Below are positions 29,865 through 41,500 of a stretch of 64,000 nt of DNA, piece by piece. How positions within the stretch are numbered: position 1 is the first letter of the stretch; each line of letters starts with the position of its first letter. Source of the DNA: Posidonia oceanica (lineage: Eukaryota; Streptophyta; Magnoliopsida; Alismatales; Posidoniaceae); assembly GCA_037176725.1 (NCBI GenBank), contig JAZBRS010000049.1:37130001-37194000 (forward strand). The letters run 5' to 3'. The translations under genes and the position numbers were made by a program. The notes under the pieces are model-generated. The model searched no databases, had not been told where the DNA came from, and saw nothing but the letters and a program-made list of their open reading frames with translations.

Positions 29865-32800
29865 TGTAGTAATCCTGAAATATCAAATCCATGTACGATG
29901 CCAAAGTTCTCGTGCACTGATCGACATTAGGGTCATTATATGTGGCTGAATCCGAGGAAGAAAACTAGACTCGGAAACACTGGCAAAAAGAAGAAAAAGA
30001 AGTGATAAGACAAATTAGAGTCGCCACCACGTCCATTAGATTGGGAGACAAGGAAAACCGAGGGTAATGCATGAAGAGACATGCAAAACAAGATGCAAAG
30101 AGGGTGCAAAGAGATGCAATGCAATGCTATGCTATGCTATGCTATGACTCGTGCCTAGGCTGAAGGAATGGTCATTGCGGGCCAAGAGAAAGGGCAAGGA
30201 CTCCTGTTACGCAAGGGGAAGGTGTTAGGCACCCCGATACGTCCGAGAATCGGTCTTTCTAAGGCAATCTCGCTCGCAAATGCAGGGAAATGCTTGCCTA
30301 ATGCCTAAATGCAATGAATGTCCGAATGCATGCTCTAAGTGCTGAAATGCTTGTAGGGAATTAAACGTGCAAGCTATGTGCTCAGGAACGCTGCTAGTGT
30401 TCCGAACTGGGCGAACCCTGGCTCGTGAGAACTCCTAGGCAGTAAGCATCATTGTCCTAATGCAAATGCAGGCGATAAAACAAAACAGCGGCGAAAACAA
30501 CGCAATGCAAGCGACATGCAAGGGAAAACCAGGACGGGTGCGGAAAACGGTGCAATGCAGGAGAAAATGCAAGCAGGCACGCAAAACTGTGCAAATGCAA
30601 GCAAGAATGGATGCAGGCACGCAAAACGATGCAAAAATGCAAGTAGTATGCAAATAGAACAAAACGGCACGCAAAATGATGCAGAATGCAAAAGAAAACA
30701 AGATGGGCATGCAAAACGATGTAAAAATGCAAGCGATATAGAAATAAAACAAAGTGGCAGGCAAAACGATGCAAAAATGCAAGCGATATGCAAATAAAAC
30801 AAAGCAGCACGCAAAACGATACGGAATGCAAGGGAAAACAAGGCAGGCACGCAAAACGATGCAAATGCGATGCAAAACAGATACATGCACGCAAAACGAT
30901 GCAAATGCAATGCAAAAGGGAATGCAATGGATGCTATGCAGTGCTTCAGATGGGATAAGCAGGGGTCTAAGTGCAACTAGCCCCTAAATACGTGTAATGC
31001 GTGGGTGGCTTACATGCTAAAAGGCTAGCAATGTCCAAATGGATGCATGTGACCATGTGCAAAATGTTCCTAGGGGTGTGCAAAGCTAAGCTAATGCATG
31101 CAAGAATGCTAATGCGATGATGCATGGGCTAAATGCAATGCTAACAGCAAGATATGCATGCAAAAATGCAAGAAATGACCTAAATGCAATTTTAAAAACG
31201 CATGGGACTTAAGTGCAATGCATGGAAAGCAAACAAGCATGCAAAAACTAAAAGCAAGGACTGACATGCAATTTCAGAAAAACAGTGGACTTTAATGCAA
31301 TGCAATATGGTTAAAAATGCCATTTAAATGAAATCAATTGATGCAAGGACTTAAGTGCAATTATTAAAAAGCTCTAGATGCAACTGAAATGAAAAAATGC
31401 AAAAAAACAGAAGACATGCATGCTGTGCTTGGACCTATGTGTAAATAAAATAAGTTGCAGGGGTTTTATGCAATGCAAACAAGTTCAAAAAGACTACTAC
31501 TTCACAACAGATGGACTTAAATGCAATTTTGCAAACATGCAGATGTTTAATGCAATGCAATATGGTTTTTAAATGCATTTAAATGATTTTTAAACCATGC
31601 AGATGGACTGAAATGCAAATAAACATATTTTTTGGATTTTTTAGCAATGCAATATAGTTTAAATGCTGATTAAATGAAAATGCAAACCAACAGAGGACTT
31701 ATATGCAAATAGAACATTTTCAGGATTTTTTATGCAATGCAATATGATAAAATACCAGATTAAATGCATGATTTGCAATTGCAGGACCTACATGCAATTA
31801 AAGTATTTTTCAGATTTTTTAATGTAATGCAATAAGGTAAACATGGCATTTAAATGATGTTAATACATGCTCTGGGCTAAAATGCAATAAAAACAAAACA
31901 GAGGATAAAAAATACAATGCAATATGGCAAATATGCAATTTAAATGATTCTGATAACATGCAGAGGACCCATATGCAAATAGAACAAAATGCATGATTTT
32001 AAATGCAATGTAATAAGGTAAAAAAGCAAATTAAATGCAATCTTAAACAGGCAGAGGACCTATGTGCAAAATAACAGATGCAATGCAATATGGTAAAATT
32101 TACATTTAAATAAAATACATGAACTGCAGATGGACTCACTTGCAATTTTAACAAAACAGAAGATTTAAATGTAATGCAATAGAATTTAAATGCACATTAA
32201 ATGATTTTCAAACCAAATACAGGACTGAAATGCAATTTAAACAAATATGAAGGCTAAAATGCAATGCATGCATTAAACTAAACATTCATATGCATTTAAA
32301 AACTATACGAAGGACCTGCATGCAAATATTTAAAAACTAAGAACTTTACAGTAATGCATGCATGCAAACCATTTGGATTTTTTAAAAAATAGAAAAAATA
32401 AATAAACAGTGCTTCCTTCCCGCGCGAACTGGCTGTGAGCTGCTGGAGGCACGAACTGCCTTCGGCGACAGCGTGGGAGGCCTGAGGATGGTCCAGCGAG
32501 GCTGTGCAAGCGGGAGGGAGGGCGGTTGCATGTGCTGTGTTGCTGCTTTGCTGAAGAGAAGTTGCAAACCATTAGAGCTGGAGAAGAAGGCTGACAGAGG
32601 CCACGACCGGCGCTAGAACGGAGCTCTAATGCTGCGGAGAGAAAGAGGAGAGGAGGAGAGACCGGAGGGAGGTCGCCGATTGCCCTCGGAGGCCAAGTGG
32701 CCTCGCACAGCGGCGAGACCATCTCCAGAAGGGTAGGAAGGCCGGCGTGAGGTCGCTGCGGCGATCTAGAGGTTCCACAGCCCAGGAGAGGGACCTGGAA

Positions 32801-34321
32801 GCAAGAGAGGAGGGTCCTAGAGGTGAGGGGAACCTCACCCAGGCGCGGCGCTGCCCGAGACGTGCCACCGACCTCGGACTGGACAGAGCGGAGGAACTGC
32901 GAGCCGAGGAGACGCTGGAGGCGGCGCAGGAGGCTCGGCGGGGCTCGGACGAGATGCTGGACGTCTGGAGAAGGTTGCGGGCTGATCCAGAGGATCGGAG
33001 CTGCTGCATCGCAACGAAACAAAGCATCAGGAGGCGAGCCGTCGCTGGAGAAGACGACAAAAACGGCGGAGGGAACCTAGGTCTCTAGGCCTCTAACCCT
33101 ATGCCTAAATAGCTAGTAAGCAGTGTAAACATGCATGGAGTTAGGGTAGGATGGCAGTTACTTTCGAAGCGAGCCGAAGAGTCCCAACAACGTCGGGTTG
33201 GGTTGCTGTCGCCGGCGGAGGTTGCTGCGGAGCTGGGTGGAGCAGAAGCGTCGCGCGGCTATCGAAGTCCACTCCAGGTGCTACAAGGAAGCTTCTCGAA
33301 CGCTCAGCGGTGAGCTGCGGTGCCCGGAGCTCAGATTGGAATTTTTGGGTGGAGCTACTGTGGATTTTAGCTCGATTGGTGCTGGTGGCTCTCTGGGGCT
33401 CGCAGGTGGTTGCTCTGGGTTGGTGGGGATCTGGTGAGTGTGGAAGAGGGGTTTGGATGGGGTGATTTGGTGTATGAAGTGCGGTGGAGTCTTGGGTTGC
33501 TTCTGGACAGAGGTGGTGCGAAGGTGTTTGCGGTGGGGGAAATGGTCTATGGGGCGTGTGCGAGTGATCGGGGAATTAGGTGAGGAAGCTGGGGGTGCGG
33601 TGAGTGGATTGGAGGAGTTTGGATGGATTTTGGATGCTGTGTGCGGGTGTGGGAAGTTTTGAGTTGCGGGTGGAAGCTAATGGCGCTCTCTGGTTTTTTT
33701 GCTTGCACAGGTGTGGTGAATCGTGGAGGAAGAAGACGGAGTGGTTTTGTTTGGAGGAGAGCACTCGATTGAGGCTGGCAGGGAGCATGGGTTGCTGGGC
33801 AATTAGCAGGGATCTGCTGGCAATGCAGAGGGCTAGCAAGTCTTGGCAGTGACCGGGAGAGGCCAGCGGGTAGGTGGCTCTGTGAGGCTGGCATCGCCGA
33901 AAGGTGGAGTGGAGGCAGGAGGAGGAGTGTGCGGCGGCGAGGCTGTGCTGTGAGTGCTCGTGAGTGCAAAGGAAGCGTGTTGACCAGAATTGAACAGCGA
34001 GGGAAAGAGGAGAAGGCAGTGAGGGCTTGGGCCGTGGGCTGGTCGTGGGCTGCAGGCCGGGCCGAGGGAGAAGAGAAGGAAGGTCTGGGTCGGGGTTTTG
34101 CTGCTGAGAGGGGCTAAGGTCGTGAGGATGCAGAGGAGATGCTGCAGGAGAAGGAGGAAGGAGAGGAGGAAGGGAGAAGACCTGGCCCACGCACGAGAAG
34201 GAAAAAAGAAAAAGAAAGAAGGAAGATGGAGGGCTTTGGGCAGAAATGGGCTGGGCCCGGGCGGAGAAAAAGAAAAGGAAAATTGAAAGGCCTGGTGGGC
34301 TGGGTTAAAAGGAAAGAAGAA

Positions 34322-34353
<32 letters not shown>

Positions 34354-35152
34354 AGGAAAGAGAAAAGAGAAATAAAAATCTAATAAGATGGAATAAAATA
34401 AAATAGAAGACAGAAAGGGGTAGAAGTGAGGAAATGGGCTTTGATGTTGGGTGAGGAATAAAAGGGGAGGAAAACGAAATGAGAAGATAAGAAAGAAAGA
34501 AAGAAAGAAGAAAGGAGGAAAGAGAGGGAAAGAGGAAATTAAAAATCAAATAATATGGAATAAAATAAAATAAAAATAGAAATAAAATAGAAGGAAGGAA
34601 GGGAAAGAAGTGAGCAAATGGGCTTTGGCGTTGGGTGAGGAATAAAAGGGGAGAAAAAAGAAATGGGAAGATAGGAAAGGAAGAAAGAAAGAAGAAAGGA
34701 GGAAAGAAAGGGGAAGAGGAAATAGAAATCAAATAAAATGGGATAAAATAAAAATAAAAATAGAAATAAAATAGCAGGAAGGAAGGAAAAGAAGTGAGGA
34801 GGAGCAAGAGTGGGCTGGGCCCACCAAGGAATAAGAAAAGAAGGGGAAAGAGAGAGAGGATAAAGAGGAGAGAGAAAAGGATAATCAGGAGAGAGAAAAA
34901 GATAATGGCTTGGGTTTGGGCTTACATGGGAGTGTCCTGTGCTAACCTAGGGTTTAATTGCTGACCTAGGTTTCAAGAGATGCTAACCTAGAATTTTCTA
35001 GGATTTTAGGAGGGCTTTACCTAGAGTTTTTCTAGGGTTTTTGGGAGTGCAGACCTAGAGTTTATCTAGGGTTTTTTAGAGTGATTTTGGAGGTCAAAAA
35101 ATGGGTTTCAAAGAGAACCACTAAATTGGCAAGCCAAAATGGGGTGTCTACA
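29865..35152 (-). repeat. E3 5' LTR (5288 bp)
   Basis: On the minus strand it starts TGTAGACACCCCATTTTGGC at 35152 and ends in GGATTACTACA at 29865. It contains the Ogre LTR box at 30195-30261, a short GCACGCAAAACGATGCA minisatellite at 30470-30910, an ATGCAA-rich array at 31080-32340, a GC-rich block at 32410-33080 and GAAA microsatellites at 34310-34760. It is related to, but clearly diverged from, the E2 and E5 LTRs. Open frames inside it are not supported as genes. Confidence 0.88.
31080..32340. repeat. ATGCAA-rich degenerate array in the E3 LTR
   Basis: Dozens of ATGCAA words at irregular 15-40-bp spacing, many within GGACTTAAATGCAATTTT-like or ATGCAATGCAATATGG-like contexts. Homologous to the arrays of E2 and E5. 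Confidence 0.65.
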
Positions 35153-36447
35153 GCAGCCTGCGTATTGCATGAGCATAGAGGAGGCAGATCCAACAGAAGA
35201 GCAGCCTTGGTACCATGATATCAAAACCTTCCTAGAGTCTGGCAGCCACCCGCTTGGCACCTCAGTAGTAGATAAAAGAACTTTGACGCTTCTGGCGTCG
35301 AAGTATGTGTTAGGAGCAGGGCAGCTATATAGAAGATCATATAGTCAGATGCTCCTGCGCTGTTTGAGCAAACCAGAGGCTGACACTCTAATGCTCCAGG
35401 TTCATGCTGGGACTTGTGGCCTGCATATGAATGGCGCGTTGCTGGCCAAGAAGATCATGCTCCAAGGCTACTTCTGGTCAACCATGGAGGCAGACTGCTG
35501 CCAGTTTGTGTATAGATGCCACAACTGCCAGATCCATGGTAATCTCATACACGCTCCCCTGCAGCAACTGCACAGCATGTCCTCGCCATGACTCTTCTCC
35601 ACTTAAGGGATTGATGTCATCGATGCTATACACCCTGCTGCTCCGAATGGTCATCGCTTCATCCTGGTAGCAATAGACTACTTCACTAAATAGGTGGAAG
35701 CAACCTCCTACAAAGCAGTCATAGCCGTGGCGATAGAGAAGTTTACCAGAAACAACATTGTCGCCCGGTATAGGGTCCCGCATGCAATCATCTCTGACAA
35801 CGGCTCGAACTTCATTGCAAAGAGGATCGAGGAGTACCTGCAAAACCTCAAGATCAAGCATCACAGATTCTCACCCTATCGGCCGCAGATGAATGGAGCA
35901 GTGGAGTTTGCCAACAAAAACATTGTGAAAATAATGAAAAAGATGGCAGAAACCCACAAAGATTGGCATGACAAGCTTCCGTACGCACTCTGGGCGTACA
36001 AGACATCAGTGCGGACCTCGACAGGAGCCACCCCGTACTCGCTGGCATACGGCATGGAGGCAGTGCTACCCGTCGAAGTAGAGATCCCTTGGCTGTGGGT
36101 CCTACGGGAAGCTGAGCTGGAAGAAGCAGAGTGGGTTGAGGACCGCTGTGTCCAACTCAACCTGATTGACAAGTGCAGATTGTAAGCAATGCACAACGCT
36201 CGCTGCTACCAGAAGCGAATGGCCAAAGCATACTGAAGAAAGTGCGGCCCAGAAGCTTCCAACCAGGGGATCTCGTACTGCGAGCTATCCACTGCCAGAT
36301 GGTCGAGGCAAATTCCGACCCAACTGGCGTGGTCCCTTTGTGGTCAAGCAGGCATTTTCTAGCGGCACAGCAATTCTTGAGGACATGGACCAGGTTGGGC
36401 AGTCTGAACCGGTCAATGCATGCTACCTCAAGAAGTACTATCAGTAG
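35153..36447 (+). pseudogene. int: E4 integrase fragment
   Basis: Plus-strand relative of the E5 integrase (first residues QPAYCMSIEEADP in both). HHCC: HAGTCGLH and RCHNCQ. Catalytic residues: D in GIDVID, D in SDNGSNF, E in MNGAVEF. The C-terminus RSFQPGDLVLRAIH, then RPNWRGPFVVKQ, ends CYLKKYYQ at 36447. Stops at 35589, 35604 and 35691; the first and third replace tryptophans of E5 (SPW and TKW). TAA at 36183 and at least one frameshift near 36295 affect the C-terminus. The 5' end is cut by the E3 LTR. Confidence 0.88.
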
Positions 36448-37494
36448 TTCGGCCCTCGCCTTGCAAATCTCTTGATTCCTGCCTTGCCCCCTTTGCATCT
36501 CCACCTTCTGCACGTCCTCATGCATCCCTTCTTGTTCTACTCCTTGCATTCGCACCCCCGCATTCGTACATCTCCATGCACTTCTCTCTTTTCAAGCATA
36601 CCCCATTCCAAAAAGCAAAAAATCATGCATTGCATTCGGCCCGATCATGAAATCGGAAGTGCTTGCCTATTCTGGAGGGAGTCTACCCTGTCTCACCTGA
36701 CACTACTTAGATGTCTTAGCTAGTGAGGGAGCCACCACTCAGTGAGAACAGGCGAAATACCAAACCCCCTAGGACTTGCACCTCCCGAGGGAGATAAAAT
36801 GCTAGGGTGTGAGCAAGAGTGTGAGCAAATAGAATATATGCCTAAGCATAGGCATAAAAGAAAAGAGCAAATAGAAGGCGAAGGCAGAAGTAGGCCTTAG
36901 AGATAGAGGCATGCAGCGTAACCTCGTCCCTCCAACTTACCTTGGAGAGGAGTCGATGTTCGCACCTGGCCAATCTACAAATCCCGCAGGGTCTAGCCAC
37001 CCCTACCTAGCAAGCAGCTCCCCAGCTTCCAACCAGGTGCCCGTTACCTCCAAGTTAGGGATAAGGGAAACCTACGTGCCTATAAGGGAGCAAAGCAAAA
37101 AAATGAATGAAAAGAGTAGGTGTAGGTCCTGGAGGGTTTGGCCTAGAGCCTGTCGTCACTACCCACCACCCAAGCACTGCAATAACCCTTTCCAGAGCAC
37201 CACCAGCAAGTTAGGAGTTTGAGTAGAGTCCAGTGAGTCAGGGACCCCTCTCTTCCTCTGCAGCAGGCGCACCGACCAGCCATTCCCCTGTGCAAGCAAA
37301 ACTGCCTTTGTTTGAATATGCTTAACGCCTGCGTTTTGAATGCTAACAGTTGAACATGCTAAACTGCTTTGCTAGCTTCGAAATCTGCTTCTTTATCAAC
37401 TAGTGGTTACATGCTTGTATCTGATCTGATGAACTGCAACCTTGGTTATAGGTACCTGAAAGTTCTGCACCAATCGCCTACATCCTCTACTGCA
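36448..37494 (+). other. E4 spacer between integrase and DUF7745 ORF
   Basis: No gene is supported. Parts match the corresponding spacer of E5 on the other strand, for example the stretch around TGCCTATTCTGGAGGGAGTC at 36664. Confidence 0.55.
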
Positions 37495-38563
37495 ATGGGT
37501 TTCCCCACCTTGGTTACCCCAATGCATTGTTCGAATGCCCTACGAGAGTGGATCGGCAAGCTCACCGAGGGTGATCGCGAGAAGTTGCGCACATGGGGCA
37601 TTCCATCCAAGCTTCTAAAAGCAGCTGATGTCGAAGTAAGCTGGCATCTCCTCTGCGCTGCAGCAAGGTTTTGGAAACCAGCATATCATGTCTTCCGCTT
37701 CGGGAGAACAGAGCTAATGCCCACACTGGAAGAAACGCGCCTGATCTGCGGCTTCTCCAATATCATGGGACCGACTGTGTTCATGAGGTGTGACGGCTAT
37801 GCAGCAACTCTGAGCAAGCTAACTGGGCTCACCACGGTAGAATGCCAGCAAAGATTAATCTGCACCAGTGGACCCGCACCCATGCTTCGCCTAACACACT
37901 TCGACAAAGCTGCCAACAAGCGTGCTGAACTAGGAGACGAGCTTTGGCTCCGGGGATTTGTCACCCACTTCCTAGACGAGCTGATCTTCAGCCTCGGCCG
38001 GATGACAGTCGCAATGGAGGTCACCGAGATTGCACTCGCTGTGACAACCTAGCAGCTTGACTTAGCACCGGTTGTTCTAGCAGAGACCTACCATGCACTG
38101 GACCGCATCTCGCACTACTGCCGCCACTTCTACGGCTGCAGGGTACTCGTGCAGATCTGGCTAGCTGCACACCTAGAGATGAATATTCTGTGCCCCCAGA
38201 GGCATGCCATCAAAACATACTGCAGCAGCGACCATGCAAGGACTATCAAGAGCGTCCCAGAAGAATACAAGAAGCTGTCTGAGCTGACGGACGATGTAGT
38301 AACTTGGCATATCATCCCGTCCACAGTTGAGCCTTCCACTGTCTTCTTTAGTGCCCGCGACATGCGACTCGTGGTGCTGCCAGGCTTCACAGGAGGTATG
38401 GAATACCACCCCATCCGGGTCATGCGGCAATTCGGCTTCCGGCAAGGCGCCTTTGTTGATAGTACAACGCCTAGGCTCCTGCAGCCCTATCTGCTCAATT
38501 CAAAAACCGCAATAGCAGAGTTAGCAGATCTGATGCATCATGGAGTGCAGTTAATGGACATAG
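37495..38563 (+). pseudogene. E4 DUF7745-type protein, 3' truncated
   Basis: Starts MGFPTLVTPMHC, as in E5. The core ADVEVSWHLLCAAARFWKPA, then VFRFGRTELMPTLEETRLIC matches the DUF7745/plant-mobile-like proteins found near plant retrotransposons. A TAG at 38050 replaces the glutamine seen in E5 (VVTQHIDL). After the stop it is open to 38563, where the E5 LTR cuts it. It is in the same direction as integrase. Confidence 0.72.
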
Positions 38564-41500
38564 TGTAGCGATCCCGATCGGAATCAGGCTCGCTGATTCA
38601 GCGGCGATTGAGATCCGAGGAAGAGGCTCAACTCGAAAACACTTGGAATCGAGGAGAAAAAAGAAAGATAAGACAAATCAGAGTCGCCACCATGTCTATT
38701 AACGGGAGACAAGGAAAACCGGGGAAATGCGTGAATTAACACGCAAAACCGAGCAAGAAATGCAAAGCAAAGCAATGCAAAGGAAAACAAATGCAAACAA
38801 ATGCAAATGAGATGACTCTAGCCTAGGATAAAGGCAGTATGGTCATTGCAGGCCAAAAGACAGGGTAAGGACTCCTGTTACGCGGGGAAGGTGTTAGGCA
38901 CCCCCGACACGCCCGAGAATCGGTCTTTCTAGGCTTACGCTCGCATACGCAGAAAAATGCAGGATTGAATGCCTATGTGCCTATAAATGCCTAAATGAAT
39001 ACTCAAGGTGTGCTCTAAGTGGGAAGGAACAAAGCAAGGAAGTAAACGTGCTTTCTAAGTGCTCAGCTGCGCTGTCCGTGTTCCGAATTAGGCGAAACCT
39101 AGCTCGTGAGAACTCCAGACAGTAAGCATCACAGCCCTATATGCAAATGCAGGCGAAAAAGCGAAACAGCGAGAAAACCATTCAATGCAATCGACATGCA
39201 AGAGAAAAACGGCGTAAAACACGCAAAACAAGGCGAGAAATGAGCAAGGCACGCAGAACGGAGCAAAAGAGCGAAACCGGCACGCAAAAACAAGCGAAAA
39301 AGCAAGGCAGCACGCAAAATGAGACAAGGAAGCAAAGAAGCACGCAAAACGGTGCAAGGAAGCAAAGAGGCAGGCAAAACGGTGCAAAAGCGAGAGCGGG
39401 CACGCGAAACGGTGCCAAAACAGCGAAGCAAAAACCTCGGAAAAACCATGCGAATGCAAGAATGCAGAAAAGATCAGAAGAGGCCAAAGGGGAGGTAAAA
39501 CAACGTGTGTGTAAGAACAGACGTTGTTCAGGACCACTCAAAGTAGGTGTGAAGACCTACAGAGGGGAAAATGAGCAAACGGAGGGATCACCACCTCTTA
39601 GCGACTGTTTCCCACTAAACCGTTCCACGGTGTGTCTCGCATGCTGCCCAAAGCTCGCGATGCGATCGGATCATGGAAAAGGGGGAAGAAAGTCACATTA
39701 AGTGGTAAATCCAAGGAAAACTCAACACAAAACACATAGGGGTACGCGAAACGGGGATTTGGAGATAGAAGCAGAAAGGGGAGGCCCTATTCTACATGCT
39801 CAAAGAGACAGAAAACGAAAACAAGGAAAACTATGCAAATGGCATGCAAATGCAATGCAGGGGTTTAGGAGGACATACCTGGAAATCCGGGAGCCTGATC
39901 TGAAATCTGTCTGGTCCATGCTGAAGAGCGCCTCGTCGCGGTCTCCTGGGCAGCTTACTTGAGAAGATCCAACGGCCGGATTGGAAGATATCGCAGCTTC
40001 AAGGCAGAAGGGCCAGAACAGGGGAGAAGAACAGATCTAGGTGTTCAGGAGGTCCTAGGGATGTGCAAAAAGGTCCTCCCAAGTGAAAGGGAGCTAAAAG
40101 TGCTTAGTGTGTGCAAGAGGATGCTAGAATGCAAGACTAGATGAGTGCAGGATGCATGCAAAAGCAAGAAAAAGCAATGATAAGAAACTGGGAAAAGCCA
40201 GGAGTTCAGAAAGCATTTTGAAAAAGAAGGGGGCTAAAAATGCAAATTTTCCAGAAAACAGGGGTTCATAGGAAAGGGTTTTGAAAACAGGAAAGGGCTG
40301 GGCTTCATTTTGCAAAAACTAGGCTCAGGAAAGTTGTTTTAAAAAGAGGGTATGCTTTAGGAGAAGTTTTGAAAGCAAAAAGAAGTCAGAAAGCAATTTT
40401 AAGAAAACTAGGGTCTAAAATGCAAATTTTCCGGAAAACAGGGTTCTGGGGAGTCTGAGAATACTAGTGGAGGGTCTGCATGCAATTTGGTGAACATAGG
40501 AGCTAAGATGCAACCTAGGGGCAAAATGGTCTTTTCACATGATTTTTGAAAGATGCAAGGACCTATGTGTGATTTTGAAATCATGCAGGGGCTAAAAATG
40601 CAATTTAGTATGGAAAACATGCTCTGAAAATCAGGGAACAGGACCACAGTGCAATTTTTAAAAAGAACAGGGTCAAAAATGCAATACAATAAGCTAAAAA
40701 TGCATGCAAGAGTTACTGTCCATTTAAAATGGACCTAAATGCAAATATGCAAAAGCAGAAGGTAAAAAATGCAATGCAGTATGCAAAATAAGAAATAACA
40801 GCTAAGTTCCTACAGTGCATGGACTTACATGCAAAAACAGAAACATGCAGGGACCTAGAATGCAATGCAGTATGGTAAAATGCCAGCAAATAAATGAACT
40901 GATTCAAGACAGGACTTACATGCAAAAATCAAAAACAGAGGGGCTAAACTGCAAAATATTATAACAGCACAGCACAGTAACAGGACTAAAAGGCAAATAG
41001 TGAAAAGTAAGAACAAAAGTTGCAATTTAGCATGGTATTTAATTAAAAACTAAGCATGTTAAATGAACAGAGGACTGAAGTGCAAAAATTGAAAAACTTA
41101 AGGCAGATATGCAATATTTGCAAAGAAACCATATAACCAGAAAAATAATTGAACAGTGGTTGGCCGGCGGTGGTTGGCACTGTAGCAGGATTCCACCGGA
41201 GCTCACCACCACCGGCACAGGGAGCTTGGGGAGGCGTGACATGGCGGAGGCCACTGACGGCGACTGTGCGGAGCTTCGGAGACCGTCGGAGCGGCGTTCT
41301 GTTGGCCGGAGCATCAGGAGGAACAGCAGCCGGCGCCAGAGAAGAAGCATCATCCGGCGAGTCGAGGACGGCGCTGGAAGATTGGGAACTGGCTTCTGAT
41401 GGGCGGAAAAGCAGCAGGGGGAAGAGAGAGAGCGGGGGAGGTAAGAAAGTACCTGTGTTCGCGTCTGGAGTGCGCTCCCGACCTCAGCAGGATCGGAGGT

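Larger units (their letters stand above)
28239..35152 (-). mobile_element. E3: Ogre-like element, 5' part only, interrupted by E1
   Basis: Visible on the minus strand: 5' LTR (35152-29865), tRNA-Arg PBS, leader and first part of gag, cut at 28239 by the LTR of E1. Leader and gag start align with the same parts of E5. E3 itself interrupts the pol of E4 at 35152/35153. The remainder lies beyond the left edge of the window, on the other side of E1. Confidence 0.85.

Noticed and set aside
33833..34807. 324-codon minus-strand frame in the E3 LTR
   Set aside because: Phenylalanine-, leucine- and serine-rich translation of GAAA/purine microsatellites.
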